A stretch of 64,000 nt of DNA, taken from contig NZ_FMYV01000005.1 in the NCBI RefSeq assembly GCF_900102615.1, positions 62,001 through 126,000 on the forward strand. Reading direction: 5' to 3'. Below the pieces are notes generated by a model, which searched no databases, was not told where the DNA came from, and saw only the letters and a program-made list of their open reading frames with translations. Origin of the DNA: Geotoga petraea. Its GTDB lineage: Bacteria > Thermotogota > Thermotogae > Petrotogales > Petrotogaceae. Positions within the stretch are counted from its first letter, which is position 1; every line of letters starts with the position of its first letter. Made by a program: the position numbers and the translations under genes. Shown here piece after piece: positions 45,132 to 54,037 of this stretch.

Positions 45132-45564
45132 TACCTTTTCCTCCCTTTTCCCTTGAAAATAGTTTAATTGAGGCCAGGAAAATTATCGCTATAATTATAC
45201 CATATCTCGAACTCAAACCGAAAATAGCGTTACCAAAAATAACTATTCCTATAACTACTGAAAAAACGGCTGCTATCAAAACCATCGCAGCCGATATATC
45301 TTTTATTATCCCTACAACAGGATTATAATCCGGATTAATAAAATCCATTATTTTTTCTATTGTAGTGTTTAACCCTTCCATTACTAAAACAATCATAGTG
45401 GCAAAACTCAACCACATTATTTCATTTCCGGGTAAATCAAGTAGAAATGCCATTATCATGACTAATAACCCAATGTTAGTTTGAATTCTAAAATTTCTTT
45501 GGGATTTATATAATTCTTTTATGCCTTTCAAAGCGTAAGTAAAAGACCTGTAGAACTTTTTCAA
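45115..45564 (-). CDS. dgkA: Undecaprenol/diacylglycerol kinase
   Basis: 149 residues: small three- to four-helix membrane kinase with the signature VLVMEGLNTTIEKIMD and KDISAAMVLIAA. In Gram-positive-like forms this enzyme phosphorylates undecaprenol. It carries a C-terminal extension with an extra helix (about 118-140). TTG start right after the korC stop. Links to the wall hydrolases downstream by function in lipid carrier recycling. Confidence 0.9.
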   Translation of the reverse strand: MKKFYRSFTYALKGIKELYKSQRNFRIQTNIGLLVMIMAFLLDLPGNEIMWLSFATMIVLVMEGLNTTIEKIMDFINPDYNPVVGIIKDISAAMVLIAAVFSVVIGIVIFGNAIFGLSSRYGIIIAIIFLASIKLFSREKGGKGSGKDD

Positions 45565-46176
45565 TTATTCATAACCTCTGCCTAATCTTGTGATTACATT
45601 GTCGGTCTTTATTTTATATTTTTTATCCAATGATTCATATCCTAATCTTAAAGCTTTTTCATCCATTTCATGGTAACTTGACTTTACATTTTCTTTCATT
45701 GTAGCTATTAATGTATCTAAAGAAATAATGTCTGTTACTTTAGACAATATCCCCAATCCAACCATGTTTGCAACGTTTAAGCTGCCTATTTCTTTGTAAG
45801 CTATTTTTGATGCTGAAACTTTAATAATCTTTTTAGTTGTTCTGTTAACTGTTTGAGGCATCTTTTTTACAAATTCATCATCATAAAAAACTATTCCATT
45901 TTTTTTCAAAAATTCTATATGTTCAACTCCTAAATCATGCATTATGTATATTATGTTGAAAATATCAGCTTTAGGGTAATCTATAGGTTCTTCATCATAT
46001 AAAACATCACAATATGATAATCCACCTCTAACCTGAGCACCATAATGTTGTGTCTGCACTACCCAATAGCCTTCTTTTACCAAAGCTTGAGCCAAGACCA
46101 TCCCCATTAAGATGTTCCCTTGTCCGGCTTCTCCTGATATTCTTATAGCTCTAGGATTAGATATTGATAAATTCAT
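45565..46176 (-). CDS. korC: 2-oxoacid:ferredoxin oxidoreductase gamma subunit
   Basis: 203 residues of the POR-gamma domain family: ISGEAGQGNILMGMVLAQAL near the start and TQHYGAQVRGGLSYCDVL near residue 40. Starts within the korB stop (ATGA). It pairs with the beta subunit upstream. I find no alpha subunit or ferredoxin subunit in this unit. Confidence 0.88.
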   Translation of the reverse strand: MNLSISNPRAIRISGEAGQGNILMGMVLAQALVKEGYWVVQTQHYGAQVRGGLSYCDVLYDEEPIDYPKADIFNIIYIMHDLGVEHIEFLKKNGIVFYDDEFVKKMPQTVNRTTKKIIKVSASKIAYKEIGSLNVANMVGLGILSKVTDIISLDTLIATMKENVKSSYHEMDEKALRLGYESLDKKYKIKTDNVITRLGRGYE

Positions 46177-47003
46177 TCCTCATCGCCTCCTTCAGAAAAC
46201 CTTTTCTGAAGTTTTTGATATTCTGAAATATAGTCTCTTTTTTCTTTGTTTACAAACTCTCCAATCACTATTTTATCTTGAAGTTCTTCTTCTGACATGT
46301 CTTTGGCTTTATTCAATGTAATACTATTGTTTTTAAAGTATTCCTGCATTTGATATGGTTTTGGCATATTATTATATCTACCAAAATATGTATGACAGTT
46401 TGTAGCTATTTCTACTACAGACATTCCTTTGTGTTTCAACGCATTTTCAATATATTTTGCCGATTGCATAAAATGATATACAGTTGATCTTGCAACATAT
46501 GTTGCTCCTGAGGTTATTGCAAGTTCTACTGGATCAAATTGATTTTCTAAATTACCATATGGGGCGGTTGAAGCCATTGAATCACTTGGAGTCATTGGAG
46601 AATATTGACCTCCTGTCATACCATAAATAGAGTTGTTAAAAAGTATCACTGTAATATCCATATTTCTTCTACATGCATGAATAAAATGATTTCCACCAAT
46701 AGCTAACATATCGCCATCTCCACCCATAACAACGACATCAAAATCTGGCCGAGCCAATTTTACACCAGTAGCAAATGCAATTGCTCTTCCGTGTAACGTA
46801 TGCATAGTGTTAAAATCCAAATATCCTGTAACTCTTGAAGAACAACCTATTCCAGAAACAACTGCGACTTTATTTTTATCAAGTTGTAATTTGTTAGCTG
46901 CTTCTATGAATGATTTCATTATGATTCCATTTCCACAGCCAGGACACCATACATGCGACATTCTATCTGTTCTTAGATAGTTAAAATATTTTGCTGATGG
47001 CAT
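46173..47003 (-). CDS. korB: 2-oxoacid:ferredoxin oxidoreductase beta subunit (TPP-binding)
   Basis: 276 residues. Cluster and cofactor features: WCPGCGNG near the N-terminus, SGIGCSSR, GDGDMLAIG with NNSIYGMTGGQ as the thiamine diphosphate site. Matches 2-oxoglutarate/2-oxoisovalerate oxidoreductase beta subunits. The start at 47003 is preferred over GTG 47012, as GGAGG is eight bases upstream of it. The usual korA is missing upstream, where a dCMP deaminase sits. Substrate not decided. Confidence 0.88.
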   Translation of the reverse strand: MPSAKYFNYLRTDRMSHVWCPGCGNGIIMKSFIEAANKLQLDKNKVAVVSGIGCSSRVTGYLDFNTMHTLHGRAIAFATGVKLARPDFDVVVMGGDGDMLAIGGNHFIHACRRNMDITVILFNNSIYGMTGGQYSPMTPSDSMASTAPYGNLENQFDPVELAITSGATYVARSTVYHFMQSAKYIENALKHKGMSVVEIATNCHTYFGRYNNMPKPYQMQEYFKNNSITLNKAKDMSEEELQDKIVIGEFVNKEKRDYISEYQKLQKRFSEGGDEE

Positions 47004-47032
47004 TAACTGCACCTCCGTAATTTATTGAAAAG

Positions 47033-47446
47033 TTATCCCATTATAAAAGTTTCAATTTTTGATTTTTCAAAAAAAAGTTTTGTCAAAGAATCTGGATAAG
47101 GGTTCCTATATATAACTTTTTTTATTCCAGCGTTTATAACTAATCTTGCACAAACTGAACAAGGCTGATGTGTCACGTAAATAGAAGCATTATCTGTTCT
47201 AATACCAAATTTAGCAGCTTGCATAAGAGCATTTTGCTCAGCATGCAGACCATAACAAACTTCTTGATGTTCTCCACTTGAAATACCAAGATCATCTCTT
47301 ATACAGCCTATTTCATCACAATGAGGAAATCTACTTGGAGGTTGATTATAGCCTGTAGCCAATATTCTTTTATCTTTGACTATTACAGCTCCAACTTTTC
47401 TATGAGTACAAGATGATCTTTGACTCACAAGAAAAGCAACTTCCAT
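47033..47446 (-). CDS. dCMP deaminase (ComEB type), N-terminus out of frame with its RBS
   Basis: 137 residues as annotated from ATG 47446. The zinc deaminase motif is LHAEQNALM (HAE) and QPCSVCARL (PCxxC), with the ATGYNQPPSRFPHC and HQEVCYGLHAE segments typical of dCMP deaminases. It makes dUMP for thymidylate. The ATG used lies inside the first helix: the codons before it read TWDEYF, the family's conserved N-terminal motif, but no start codon exists in this frame before an upstream stop. A proper RBS and ATG are at 47538, one base out of frame across an A11 tract. See the separate entry. Confidence 0.85.
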   Translation of the reverse strand: MEVAFLVSQRSSCTHRKVGAVIVKDKRILATGYNQPPSRFPHCDEIGCIRDDLGISSGEHQEVCYGLHAEQNALMQAAKFGIRTDNASIYVTHQPCSVCARLVINAGIKKVIYRNPYPDSLTKLFFEKSKIETFIMG

Positions 47447-47538
47447 GAAGTATTCATCCCATGTTTGATTGTTTTTTTTTTTATTTTTTTTATTTTTAAA
47501 TTTTTTAAATGATCTTCAACTCTTTCTGACATTTTCAT
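47425..47538 (-). other. Out-of-frame 5' segment of the dCMP deaminase with A8 and A11 slippage tracts
   Basis: GGAGG (47549-47553) stands ten bases before ATG 47538, which opens a 37-codon frame (MKMSERVEDHLKN...) that stops at 47425. Homopolymers of eight (47484-47491) and eleven (47472-47482) A's on the minus strand lie inside. Insertion of one A joins this start to TWDEYF and the deaminase, giving a 168-residue protein. So the site is either programmed/transcriptional slippage, a real frameshift, or a homopolymer sequencing error. Confidence 0.65.
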
Positions 47539-48674
47539 GTTATCAAATCCTCCAATTCTAATATTTTTACAAAAGAACTTGTGGAGTAATCGAGCCCTTT
47601 TTTGCTTAACCTGACATTTTCATCAACTATAAAAAAATTGTCTTTTTTTAAAAAGTTAACGACTACATCAAAATACTCAGGATATTTATCTTTGATTTTT
47701 TTTAAAGGAATACCATCTATCAATCTCAAACCCATGAATAAGGTCTCTATTAAATCTTCTTTTTTATCATTTTTTTTATAATAATCATAAGGCTTTTTAC
47801 CTTCAGAAACTTGTTTTATATAGTATGAAAAATTTTTCGTATTTACATATCTACTACTATTATAATACCCTCCTGCTGAAACACCAAACCCGATATACTC
47901 CAAATTTTGCCAATAAATCTTATTATGAAGCGACTCTTTGTTAAAAATTGCCCAGCTCGAAATCTCATAACGTTTGTAATCATTTTTCTCAAAGTAATCA
48001 TAAATCAAATCTGCAAAATCTTCAACCATTTCATATTTTGGGAGAGATATTTTTTTATTTTTTATCATTCTGTTAAGTACAGATTCATGATTGTTATCAT
48101 AAATATAATAAGATACGTGTGGAGGATTTTTTTCTGATATGAAATTTAAATTTTTCTCAACAGATTTGATAGTCTCACCTGGTAATCCCAATATGAAATC
48201 TAAATTATAATTATCAAAATATTTTTTTATTTTATTTACTGCATTTTTAGCTGTTTTTGCGTCATTTTGCCTATTTACCATTTTCAGTATATTATTATCA
48301 AGGCTTTGTATTCCAACAGATATTCTATTAACTCCAATTTTTTTGTAATTAGCTAAAATTTCATCTTTAACATCTTCAGGATTCATCTCGATGGTAAATT
48401 CTTCTAAATGTGAAAGATCAAAAGTATTTTCCAATTGTTCTTTTATTTCTTCTATATAATCAAAGCTAACATGGCTTGGTGTTCCTCCACCTATGTAAAT
48501 AGTTTTAACCATTAAATCTGGATTTTCATATAATTTAATTTCCTTTAATAAAGCTTCAAAATAATTTTTTCCCATATTCTTATTCTTTGTAATAACAGAG
48601 GAGTAATCACAGTAAAAACATTTGTTAGAACAAAAAGGAACGTGAACATAAATACCTATATCCCTAAAATTCAA
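47535..48674 (-). CDS. hemW: HemW-like radical SAM protein (coproporphyrinogen oxidase-like)
   Basis: 379 residues. The cluster motif CSNKCFYC is followed by CDYSS, and IGGGTPS and FIEMNPEDV-like segments mark the HemN/HemW family. True HemN carries an extra N-terminal extension, which is absent, so HemW (heme chaperone) is the better name. TTG at 48674 is chosen as start because GGGAGGG lies seven bases upstream, better than the ATG further out. Overlaps the upstream gene by 11 bases and the dCMP deaminase leader ATG by four. Confidence 0.88.
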   Translation of the reverse strand: MNFRDIGIYVHVPFCSNKCFYCDYSSVITKNKNMGKNYFEALLKEIKLYENPDLMVKTIYIGGGTPSHVSFDYIEEIKEQLENTFDLSHLEEFTIEMNPEDVKDEILANYKKIGVNRISVGIQSLDNNILKMVNRQNDAKTAKNAVNKIKKYFDNYNLDFILGLPGETIKSVEKNLNFISEKNPPHVSYYIYDNNHESVLNRMIKNKKISLPKYEMVEDFADLIYDYFEKNDYKRYEISSWAIFNKESLHNKIYWQNLEYIGFGVSAGGYYNSSRYVNTKNFSYYIKQVSEGKKPYDYYKKNDKKEDLIETLFMGLRLIDGIPLKKIKDKYPEYFDVVVNFLKKDNFFIVDENVRLSKKGLDYSTSSFVKILELEDLIT

Positions 48675-49458
48675 AGAATAACCCTCCCGAATTTTCATCA
48701 ATTAAAAATAAAACTGGGAACTTTAAATTTTTATTAACCACATAAATTTCATATCCAAAATCATGTTTAAGTTCAGCTTTTAATCCTATTAAAAAATCTT
48801 GATTAAATATTGGTAAAGTAAAATCAGTAAAGAATACTGGAAAGAAACCAGCGTCATATGAAATGCCTAAGCCCAAACCTTCATTGTTATATTTATCAAA
48901 ATTGACTAACTTTAAATCAATGCTAAAATCGTCAGATCCTGTAATCCTGAATGGAACTTTAAACCATCGCTGAAGTTCTAAATTCAATTTAATAAAAGAG
49001 TTCGTGTCATTTTTTGCCACAAAAAACGAACCTTTTAAATAACTTGGTACAAAAAATTCTAAGAGATTGTAGTCTTTAATGCTATATCCACCAGTAAATA
49101 CCTCTGTTCGTGTAAATTTTAAAGAGTTTACCACTCCAAATAAACTATCTTTCTTTCTTTCTTCATACCCCATGCCAAAAGGCTCGCTGTTTAACGGGAT
49201 ATTTATGAAAAAATTAAAATATCTGAACCCTTTTTTTATTTTTATAGTTCTACCAAATATTTGGTTTTCAGAGTATAAAAAATCATTGTCGTATAAATTT
49301 ATTTGAAAATCATATTTCTGCTCTTTATAATTATATTGAATTGCTGGGCTGAAATTTAAGGAATTCTCTTTTGTTATATCATCTTTAATATTTAGTATAA
49401 TCTGAGAATTTACCAGCAAAGTAAATAACAAAAATAAAGATAAAAAAAATTTTTTCAT
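48664..49458 (-). CDS. Exported beta-barrel-like protein
   Basis: 264 residues. Signal peptide MKKFFLSLFLLFTLLVNSQ, followed by alternating hydrophobic/polar strands and a final aromatic residue (...GGLFFEF), as in outer-membrane barrels. In Thermotogota this suggests a toga protein. I do not recognise the family. The ATG at 49458 has GGAG eight bases upstream. It is first in the unit; a TATAAT at 49484-49479 on this strand lies just downstream of the gatB terminator. Confidence 0.65.
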   Translation of the reverse strand: MKKFFLSLFLLFTLLVNSQIILNIKDDITKENSLNFSPAIQYNYKEQKYDFQINLYDNDFLYSENQIFGRTIKIKKGFRYFNFFINIPLNSEPFGMGYEERKKDSLFGVVNSLKFTRTEVFTGGYSIKDYNLLEFFVPSYLKGSFFVAKNDTNSFIKLNLELQRWFKVPFRITGSDDFSIDLKLVNFDKYNNEGLGLGISYDAGFFPVFFTDFTLPIFNQDFLIGLKAELKHDFGYEIYVVNKNLKFPVLFLIDENSGGLFFEF

Positions 49459-49488
49459 TTTTATCACTCCATTTATTTATTATAAGTG

Positions 49489-49513
49489 AAAACCGGGTGT
49501 TTTAACCCGGTTT
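49489..49513 (-). terminator. Intrinsic terminator after gatB
   Basis: AAACCGGGT, GTTT loop, AACCCGGTTT; the stem overlaps the gatB stop codon. The T tail on the minus strand is short (TTTTC), so termination may be partial. Confidence 0.65.
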
Positions 49514-50939
49514 ATTCGTTTAGTAATTTAACAAATATTTTATTAACTTTGGCAGGATTTGCTTTTCCTTTTGTTTGTTTCATTACCTGCCCTACAAAAA
49601 ATCCCAAAAGATTCGTTTTTCCATTTTTATATTTTTCCACATTCTTTTCATTGTTAGCCAAAATTTCTCTGGCCATATCTTCAAGCATTTTATCGTCATC
49701 TATTTGTTCTAATCCTTTTTCTTTTACAATATCTTCAGGATCTTTTCCATCATAGACTTCTTCAAAAATATCTTTTGCAATTTTTGTTGATATTTTTCCA
49801 TCTTTTATTAGATCAAAGAGTTTCTTAAAATGGTCTGGAGTCAATTTTAAATCTTCCACTTCTTCTTCTCTTTCTTTCATTATCCTGGTCATATCTCCCA
49901 TGAACCAATTACTTAAAAATTTACCGTCTGGAACTTTTTTGGCACACTCTTCATAGAAATCCGCCAACTCTTTTGATGAAACTAATACCCCTGCATCATA
50001 TTCAGGTATGCCATATTGTTCTACAAACCTTTCTTGTTTTTGCTTTGGTAATTCTGGTAAATCTTTTTTTACCTCTTCTATAAACTCATCATCAACCTCT
50101 AAAATTGGTAAATCTGGCTCCGGAAAATATCTATAATCAGCTTCTTCTTCTTTAGTTCTCATTGAAAAAGTTTTCTTATTGTTAGCATCCCAACCTCTGG
50201 TTTCTTGAACCATAGGTTCTTTTTTATCCATTATTTCAATTAACCTTTCTCTTTCGTATTCGAGCGCTTTTTCAACAAATTTAAAAGAATTTATATTTTT
50301 TACCTCAACCCTTTTGCTTGATTCTCCTGTTTCTTCGTTAACTATTGAAATATTCGCATCACATCTAAGAGCACCTTTTTCCATATCTCCACTGGATATG
50401 TTTGCATATCTCAAAATATTCCTTAGTCTTTCCATAAATTCTCTGGCTTCTGAAGGAGACTTTATATCTGGTTCAGTAACGATCTCTATTAAAGGTATTC
50501 CAGCTCTATTATAATCTATCAAACTTTCTGAAGCTGAAGAAATGGCATCACCTTCATGCAACATTTTACCAGTATCTTCTTCCATATGTATTCTCTTTAT
50601 TCTTATTTTGTGGCCATTTATTTCAATAAAAGCGTCTTCTATTATTGGAGTAAAATACTGGGTTATCTGATATCCTTTTGGAAGATCTGGATAGAAATAA
50701 TTTTTTCTATCAAATTTAGAAATCTTGTTGATTTTACCATTTAATGCAACCCCTGCCATAACAGCAAGTTTAACAGCGCTTTCATTCAAAACTGGAAGTG
50801 AACCTGGTTGGCCAGAACACACTGGACAAACGTTTTTGTTTACTTCAGTTTCAAAGTGATCAGCTGAACAGTTGCAAAAAGCTTTTGTTTTAGTTAATAA
50901 CTGTGTATGAATTTCTAGTCCAATTACTGTTCTATACAT
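49512..50939 (-). CDS. gatB: Asp-tRNA(Asn)/Glu-tRNA(Gln) amidotransferase subunit B
   Basis: 475 residues. GLEIHTQLLTKTKAFC opens the kinase/transamidation domain, zinc cysteines CNC and CPVC follow, FDRKNYFYPDLPKGYQITQ is the family signature, and the C-terminal YqeY-like tail binds tRNA. Two bases after gatA. The third subunit gatC is not in the window. It amidates mischarged Glu-tRNA(Gln) and/or Asp-tRNA(Asn). Confidence 0.96.
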   Translation of the reverse strand: MYRTVIGLEIHTQLLTKTKAFCNCSADHFETEVNKNVCPVCSGQPGSLPVLNESAVKLAVMAGVALNGKINKISKFDRKNYFYPDLPKGYQITQYFTPIIEDAFIEINGHKIRIKRIHMEEDTGKMLHEGDAISSASESLIDYNRAGIPLIEIVTEPDIKSPSEAREFMERLRNILRYANISSGDMEKGALRCDANISIVNEETGESSKRVEVKNINSFKFVEKALEYERERLIEIMDKKEPMVQETRGWDANNKKTFSMRTKEEEADYRYFPEPDLPILEVDDEFIEEVKKDLPELPKQKQERFVEQYGIPEYDAGVLVSSKELADFYEECAKKVPDGKFLSNWFMGDMTRIMKEREEEVEDLKLTPDHFKKLFDLIKDGKISTKIAKDIFEEVYDGKDPEDIVKEKGLEQIDDDKMLEDMAREILANNEKNVEKYKNGKTNLLGFFVGQVMKQTKGKANPAKVNKIFVKLLNE

Positions 50940-50941
50940 TT

Positions 50942-52294
50942 TTATTTCACCTCTCCTTGGATTTCTTTTTCAAAAGAATTTGCAATAGCAAGCATTTTTT
51001 GATCTTCAAATCTTTTTCCAACAAATTGAAATCCAAAAGGTAGATTATCTATTTTCCCTGCTGGTACGCTTATAGCTGGTAATCCAGCTAAATTAGCAGG
51101 TATAGTAAATAAATCCATCATATAATAATCCAAAGGAGTTAATTTTTCATTTAATTTTGGAGGTAAAACTGGAACTGTTGGTAGTATAAAACTATCGTAA
51201 TCTTTCAATATTTCATCCATCTTTTTTTCGATTATTTTCCTTACTTTTGAAGCTTTAGAAAAATAAGCGTCGTAATAAGCTGAGGAAAGGTTAAAAGTCC
51301 CCATCATAATTCTTCTTTTTACCTCTATACCAAAACCATCATCCCTTGTTTTTTGGTACATTTCAGTTAAGCCCTCTGCATCTGTTCTTGAACCATATCT
51401 TGCTCCATCAAACCTTGATAAATTTGATGAGGCTTCAGAGGTAGCAACAATGTAATATACAGAAATAGAGTATTCCAACTCTTTTAAATCCACTACATCA
51501 ACAATTGCTCCTTTTGATTTTAACATTGAAATAATCTTATCAAAATGTTCTATTATCTTTTTATCTGCATTTTTGTTGTATACAAATTTTGGTACTACAA
51601 ATTTTTTGCCTTCTAACTTTTCGTCGTTAATATTTTCTAATAAACTCTTGTTAAAATCTATTGTAGTCGAATCTTTTTCATCTTTACCTTTCATAATATC
51701 AGTAATTAGAGCAACATCCTTCACATTTTTACTAAATACTCCTATTTGATCTAATGAGGAAGCAAAGGCTGTTAACCCATATCTTGAAAGAATTCCATAA
51801 GAAGGCTTATAACCAACAACACCACAAAAAGATGCAGGTTGTCTAACAGATCCTCCAGTATCTGAACCCAAAGAAAACGGCACCATGTCTGCTGCAACAG
51901 CTGCAGCAGAACCTCCAGAACTTCCACCAGGTACTCTTTCTAAATCCACTGGATTTTTTACTGGACCAAAAGCTGAATATTCGTTAGAACTACCCATTGC
52001 AAATTCATCTAAATTTGTCTTTCCTATAACAGAAAAACCTTTTTCTAATAACTTTTTAACAACTGTGGCAGTATAAACCGAGTTGTAATTTTTCAATATT
52101 TTAGAGGCACAAGTTGTTTTAGTTCCCTCTATATTCATGTTGTCTTTAACAGCAAAAGGTATTCCATAATAAGGACCTTCTTTATTTCCCTCAACAAAAA
52201 CATCGCTAATAAAGGCGTTTATTTCAGAATTTTTTTGTTCTAAAACTTTTTTGTATTCATCTATTTTGTTAGTTCCCTTTATCTCTTCAAGCAT
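50942..52294 (-). CDS. gatA: Asp-tRNA(Asn)/Glu-tRNA(Gln) amidotransferase subunit A
   Basis: 450 residues, amidase signature family. The Lys-cisSer-Ser triad is visible: FAVKDNM, VPGGSSGGSAAAVA and GSDTGGSVRQPA. It releases ammonia from glutamine or asparagine for use by GatB. The start overlaps hslO by eight bases. Downstream gatB is co-transcribed. Confidence 0.96.
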   Translation of the reverse strand: MLEEIKGTNKIDEYKKVLEQKNSEINAFISDVFVEGNKEGPYYGIPFAVKDNMNIEGTKTTCASKILKNYNSVYTATVVKKLLEKGFSVIGKTNLDEFAMGSSNEYSAFGPVKNPVDLERVPGGSSGGSAAAVAADMVPFSLGSDTGGSVRQPASFCGVVGYKPSYGILSRYGLTAFASSLDQIGVFSKNVKDVALITDIMKGKDEKDSTTIDFNKSLLENINDEKLEGKKFVVPKFVYNKNADKKIIEHFDKIISMLKSKGAIVDVVDLKELEYSISVYYIVATSEASSNLSRFDGARYGSRTDAEGLTEMYQKTRDDGFGIEVKRRIMMGTFNLSSAYYDAYFSKASKVRKIIEKKMDEILKDYDSFILPTVPVLPPKLNEKLTPLDYYMMDLFTIPANLAGLPAISVPAGKIDNLPFGFQFVGKRFEDQKMLAIANSFEKEIQGEVK

Positions 52295-53159
52295 TTTTAC
52301 TCCCCTTCCCTACAATTATTTCTTCTAAATCTTTTTCATCAATATTATATTCTTTTGAACACCATTCACATTTAACTTTTATTCCACCTTGTTTTTTCAT
52401 GTCTTCTAATTCTTCTATATCAAAACTTACCAAAGAATTTTTTACTCTTTCATCATTACAATCACATTTGTATTGGGCATTTTTTTCTTCAATGTAATCC
52501 GATTCTCCAAAAATATTTATCAAATCTCTTAAGTCATTGCCTTTATCAAGATAAGAAGTAATAGGGGGTATACTCATAAACCTTTTTTCATAATCTATAA
52601 GTTCATTTTCGTTCATTGATTGATCAAGAATTTGAAGCATTATTCCGCCAGAAGCCCTGACTCCATCTTTATCCAAAAGAACCCCCAAGGAGACTGCAGA
52701 AGGTATCTGTTCTGCTTGATTCATATAATAAGCAATATCTTCTGCTATTTCCCCAGAAATGATCTCCACATTAGAAGTAACTGGATCCTTTAATTCCATA
52801 TCCCTAATAACGTGAAGATTCCCTTCGCCTATTGCTTTTTGAACATCAAAATGGCCGTTTTCTTTAAACATGGCTTCTATTTTTTTATTTTTAATATAAG
52901 ATTTTACATTTAAATTGTTATCTGATTTTGCAACTACTTCACCAGCTGGACCATCTCCATCAAAAAATATAGATACTTTTTCTTTTTCACTCATCCAAGT
53001 CCCAAGAAGTATGGCAGCAGTTGAAACCCTACCTAAGATAACAGTTGACATTGGATACAAATCATGTATTTTCTGCATATGAATTGTCATATTTGTTGAA
53101 TCTACGGCAACAACTCTTACTTTATTATTTGCGAATCCAGCTTGAATAACTCTATTCAC
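52287..53159 (-). CDS. hslO: Redox-regulated chaperone Hsp33
   Basis: 290 residues. The C-terminal zinc switch has KCDCNDERV and CEWCSKEY (CxC...CxxC), the four cysteines that release zinc upon oxidation. The N-terminal domain has the TVILGRVSTAAILLGTWMSE helix. GTG start with GAGGTGG upstream. An anaerobe would use it against oxygen stress. The 206-base region upstream contains no gene. Confidence 0.94.
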   Translation of the reverse strand: MNRVIQAGFANNKVRVVAVDSTNMTIHMQKIHDLYPMSTVILGRVSTAAILLGTWMSEKEKVSIFFDGDGPAGEVVAKSDNNLNVKSYIKNKKIEAMFKENGHFDVQKAIGEGNLHVIRDMELKDPVTSNVEIISGEIAEDIAYYMNQAEQIPSAVSLGVLLDKDGVRASGGIMLQILDQSMNENELIDYEKRFMSIPPITSYLDKGNDLRDLINIFGESDYIEEKNAQYKCDCNDERVKNSLVSFDIEELEDMKKQGGIKVKCEWCSKEYNIDEKDLEEIIVGKGSKNA

Positions 53160-53365
53160 TTTACCACCTCGTTGTAAATTCAACTCCCTAATTTTAGAGG
53201 GATTAAATTGTTTTTTATATTTTTCTTTTTACTTATTTTATGTAATTTTTGAAAATTGATAAAAGATTACTTTATATAAATTTACAAGTTTAATATTTAG
53301 TACATGCCTCGCAAAATATAGACTTTTAGCATGAAAAATGCCGTTAATTTGTAGATCATCTCCAA
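53160..53365. other. Intergenic region upstream of hslO, no gene seen
   Basis: AT-rich, with two weak inverted repeats (TCCCT/AGGGA near 53190-53205, GCAT/ATGC near 53328-53342). I see no good promoter, CIRCE element or terminator, though the hslO-gatA-gatB promoter should be here. Confidence 0.4.
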
Positions 53366-54037
53366 TTAAAATGTTATAAAATCAAATATTATTAAAGCTA
53401 TAAAACTTGCTCCTACAACTCCTATTAACAAATAATGTATATATCTCCAAATCCTCCAAGAAGAGGTGGAAAATCTTATTGGTGTCAACCACCCAAAAGT
53501 AAACCCCGCGGCAAGACCGCCTATATGGGCAAAATTGTTTATACTTTGTGACGTAAATCCAAGAAAAACATTAATTAAAATTATTGGTAATAATGCAGTT
53601 CCCGTCATTCCTCTTAGCATTGTCGGTGTGTCATCTCTAAAACCAGCTCCAAACAAGAGACCTATTAACCCAAATATAGCTCCAGATGCACCAACTGAAA
53701 AACTACCTGGTATAATTAATTGTGTTAAAATATTTCCAACAACACCTGATATAATGAAAACAGAAAAATATTTATAAGGCCCGTATACTTTTTCCACTAC
53801 ATTTCCAAAATAAAATAAAGCAAACATATTAAACAAAATATGTAAAAATCCACCGTGAACAAACATACTCGTTATCAACCTTATCCATTGCCCTTCTGCT
53901 ACCAGCGGACCGTATTGAGCACCAAAAATCAAAAGAATTCTTGGATCGTTGAACGCTGAAAGACCTCCGAATACAAACATTAAAATAAATATTAATACAT
54001 TTGCTCCGATTAAATAATTAGTTATGGTTCTTTGCAT
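53366..54037 (-). CDS. Rhomboid-family intramembrane serine protease
   Basis: 223 residues, six or seven membrane helices. The catalytic serine is in VGASGAIFGLIG (GxSG) and the histidine in NNFAHIGGLAAG; FVHGGFLHILFNM is the helix-2 H-x3-H-x3-N motif of rhomboids. It cleaves membrane proteins within the bilayer. It overlaps the ROK kinase stop by one base (TAATG). Confidence 0.94.
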   Translation of the reverse strand: MQRTITNYLIGANVLIFILMFVFGGLSAFNDPRILLIFGAQYGPLVAEGQWIRLITSMFVHGGFLHILFNMFALFYFGNVVEKVYGPYKYFSVFIISGVVGNILTQLIIPGSFSVGASGAIFGLIGLLFGAGFRDDTPTMLRGMTGTALLPIILINVFLGFTSQSINNFAHIGGLAAGFTFGWLTPIRFSTSSWRIWRYIHYLLIGVVGASFIALIIFDFITF

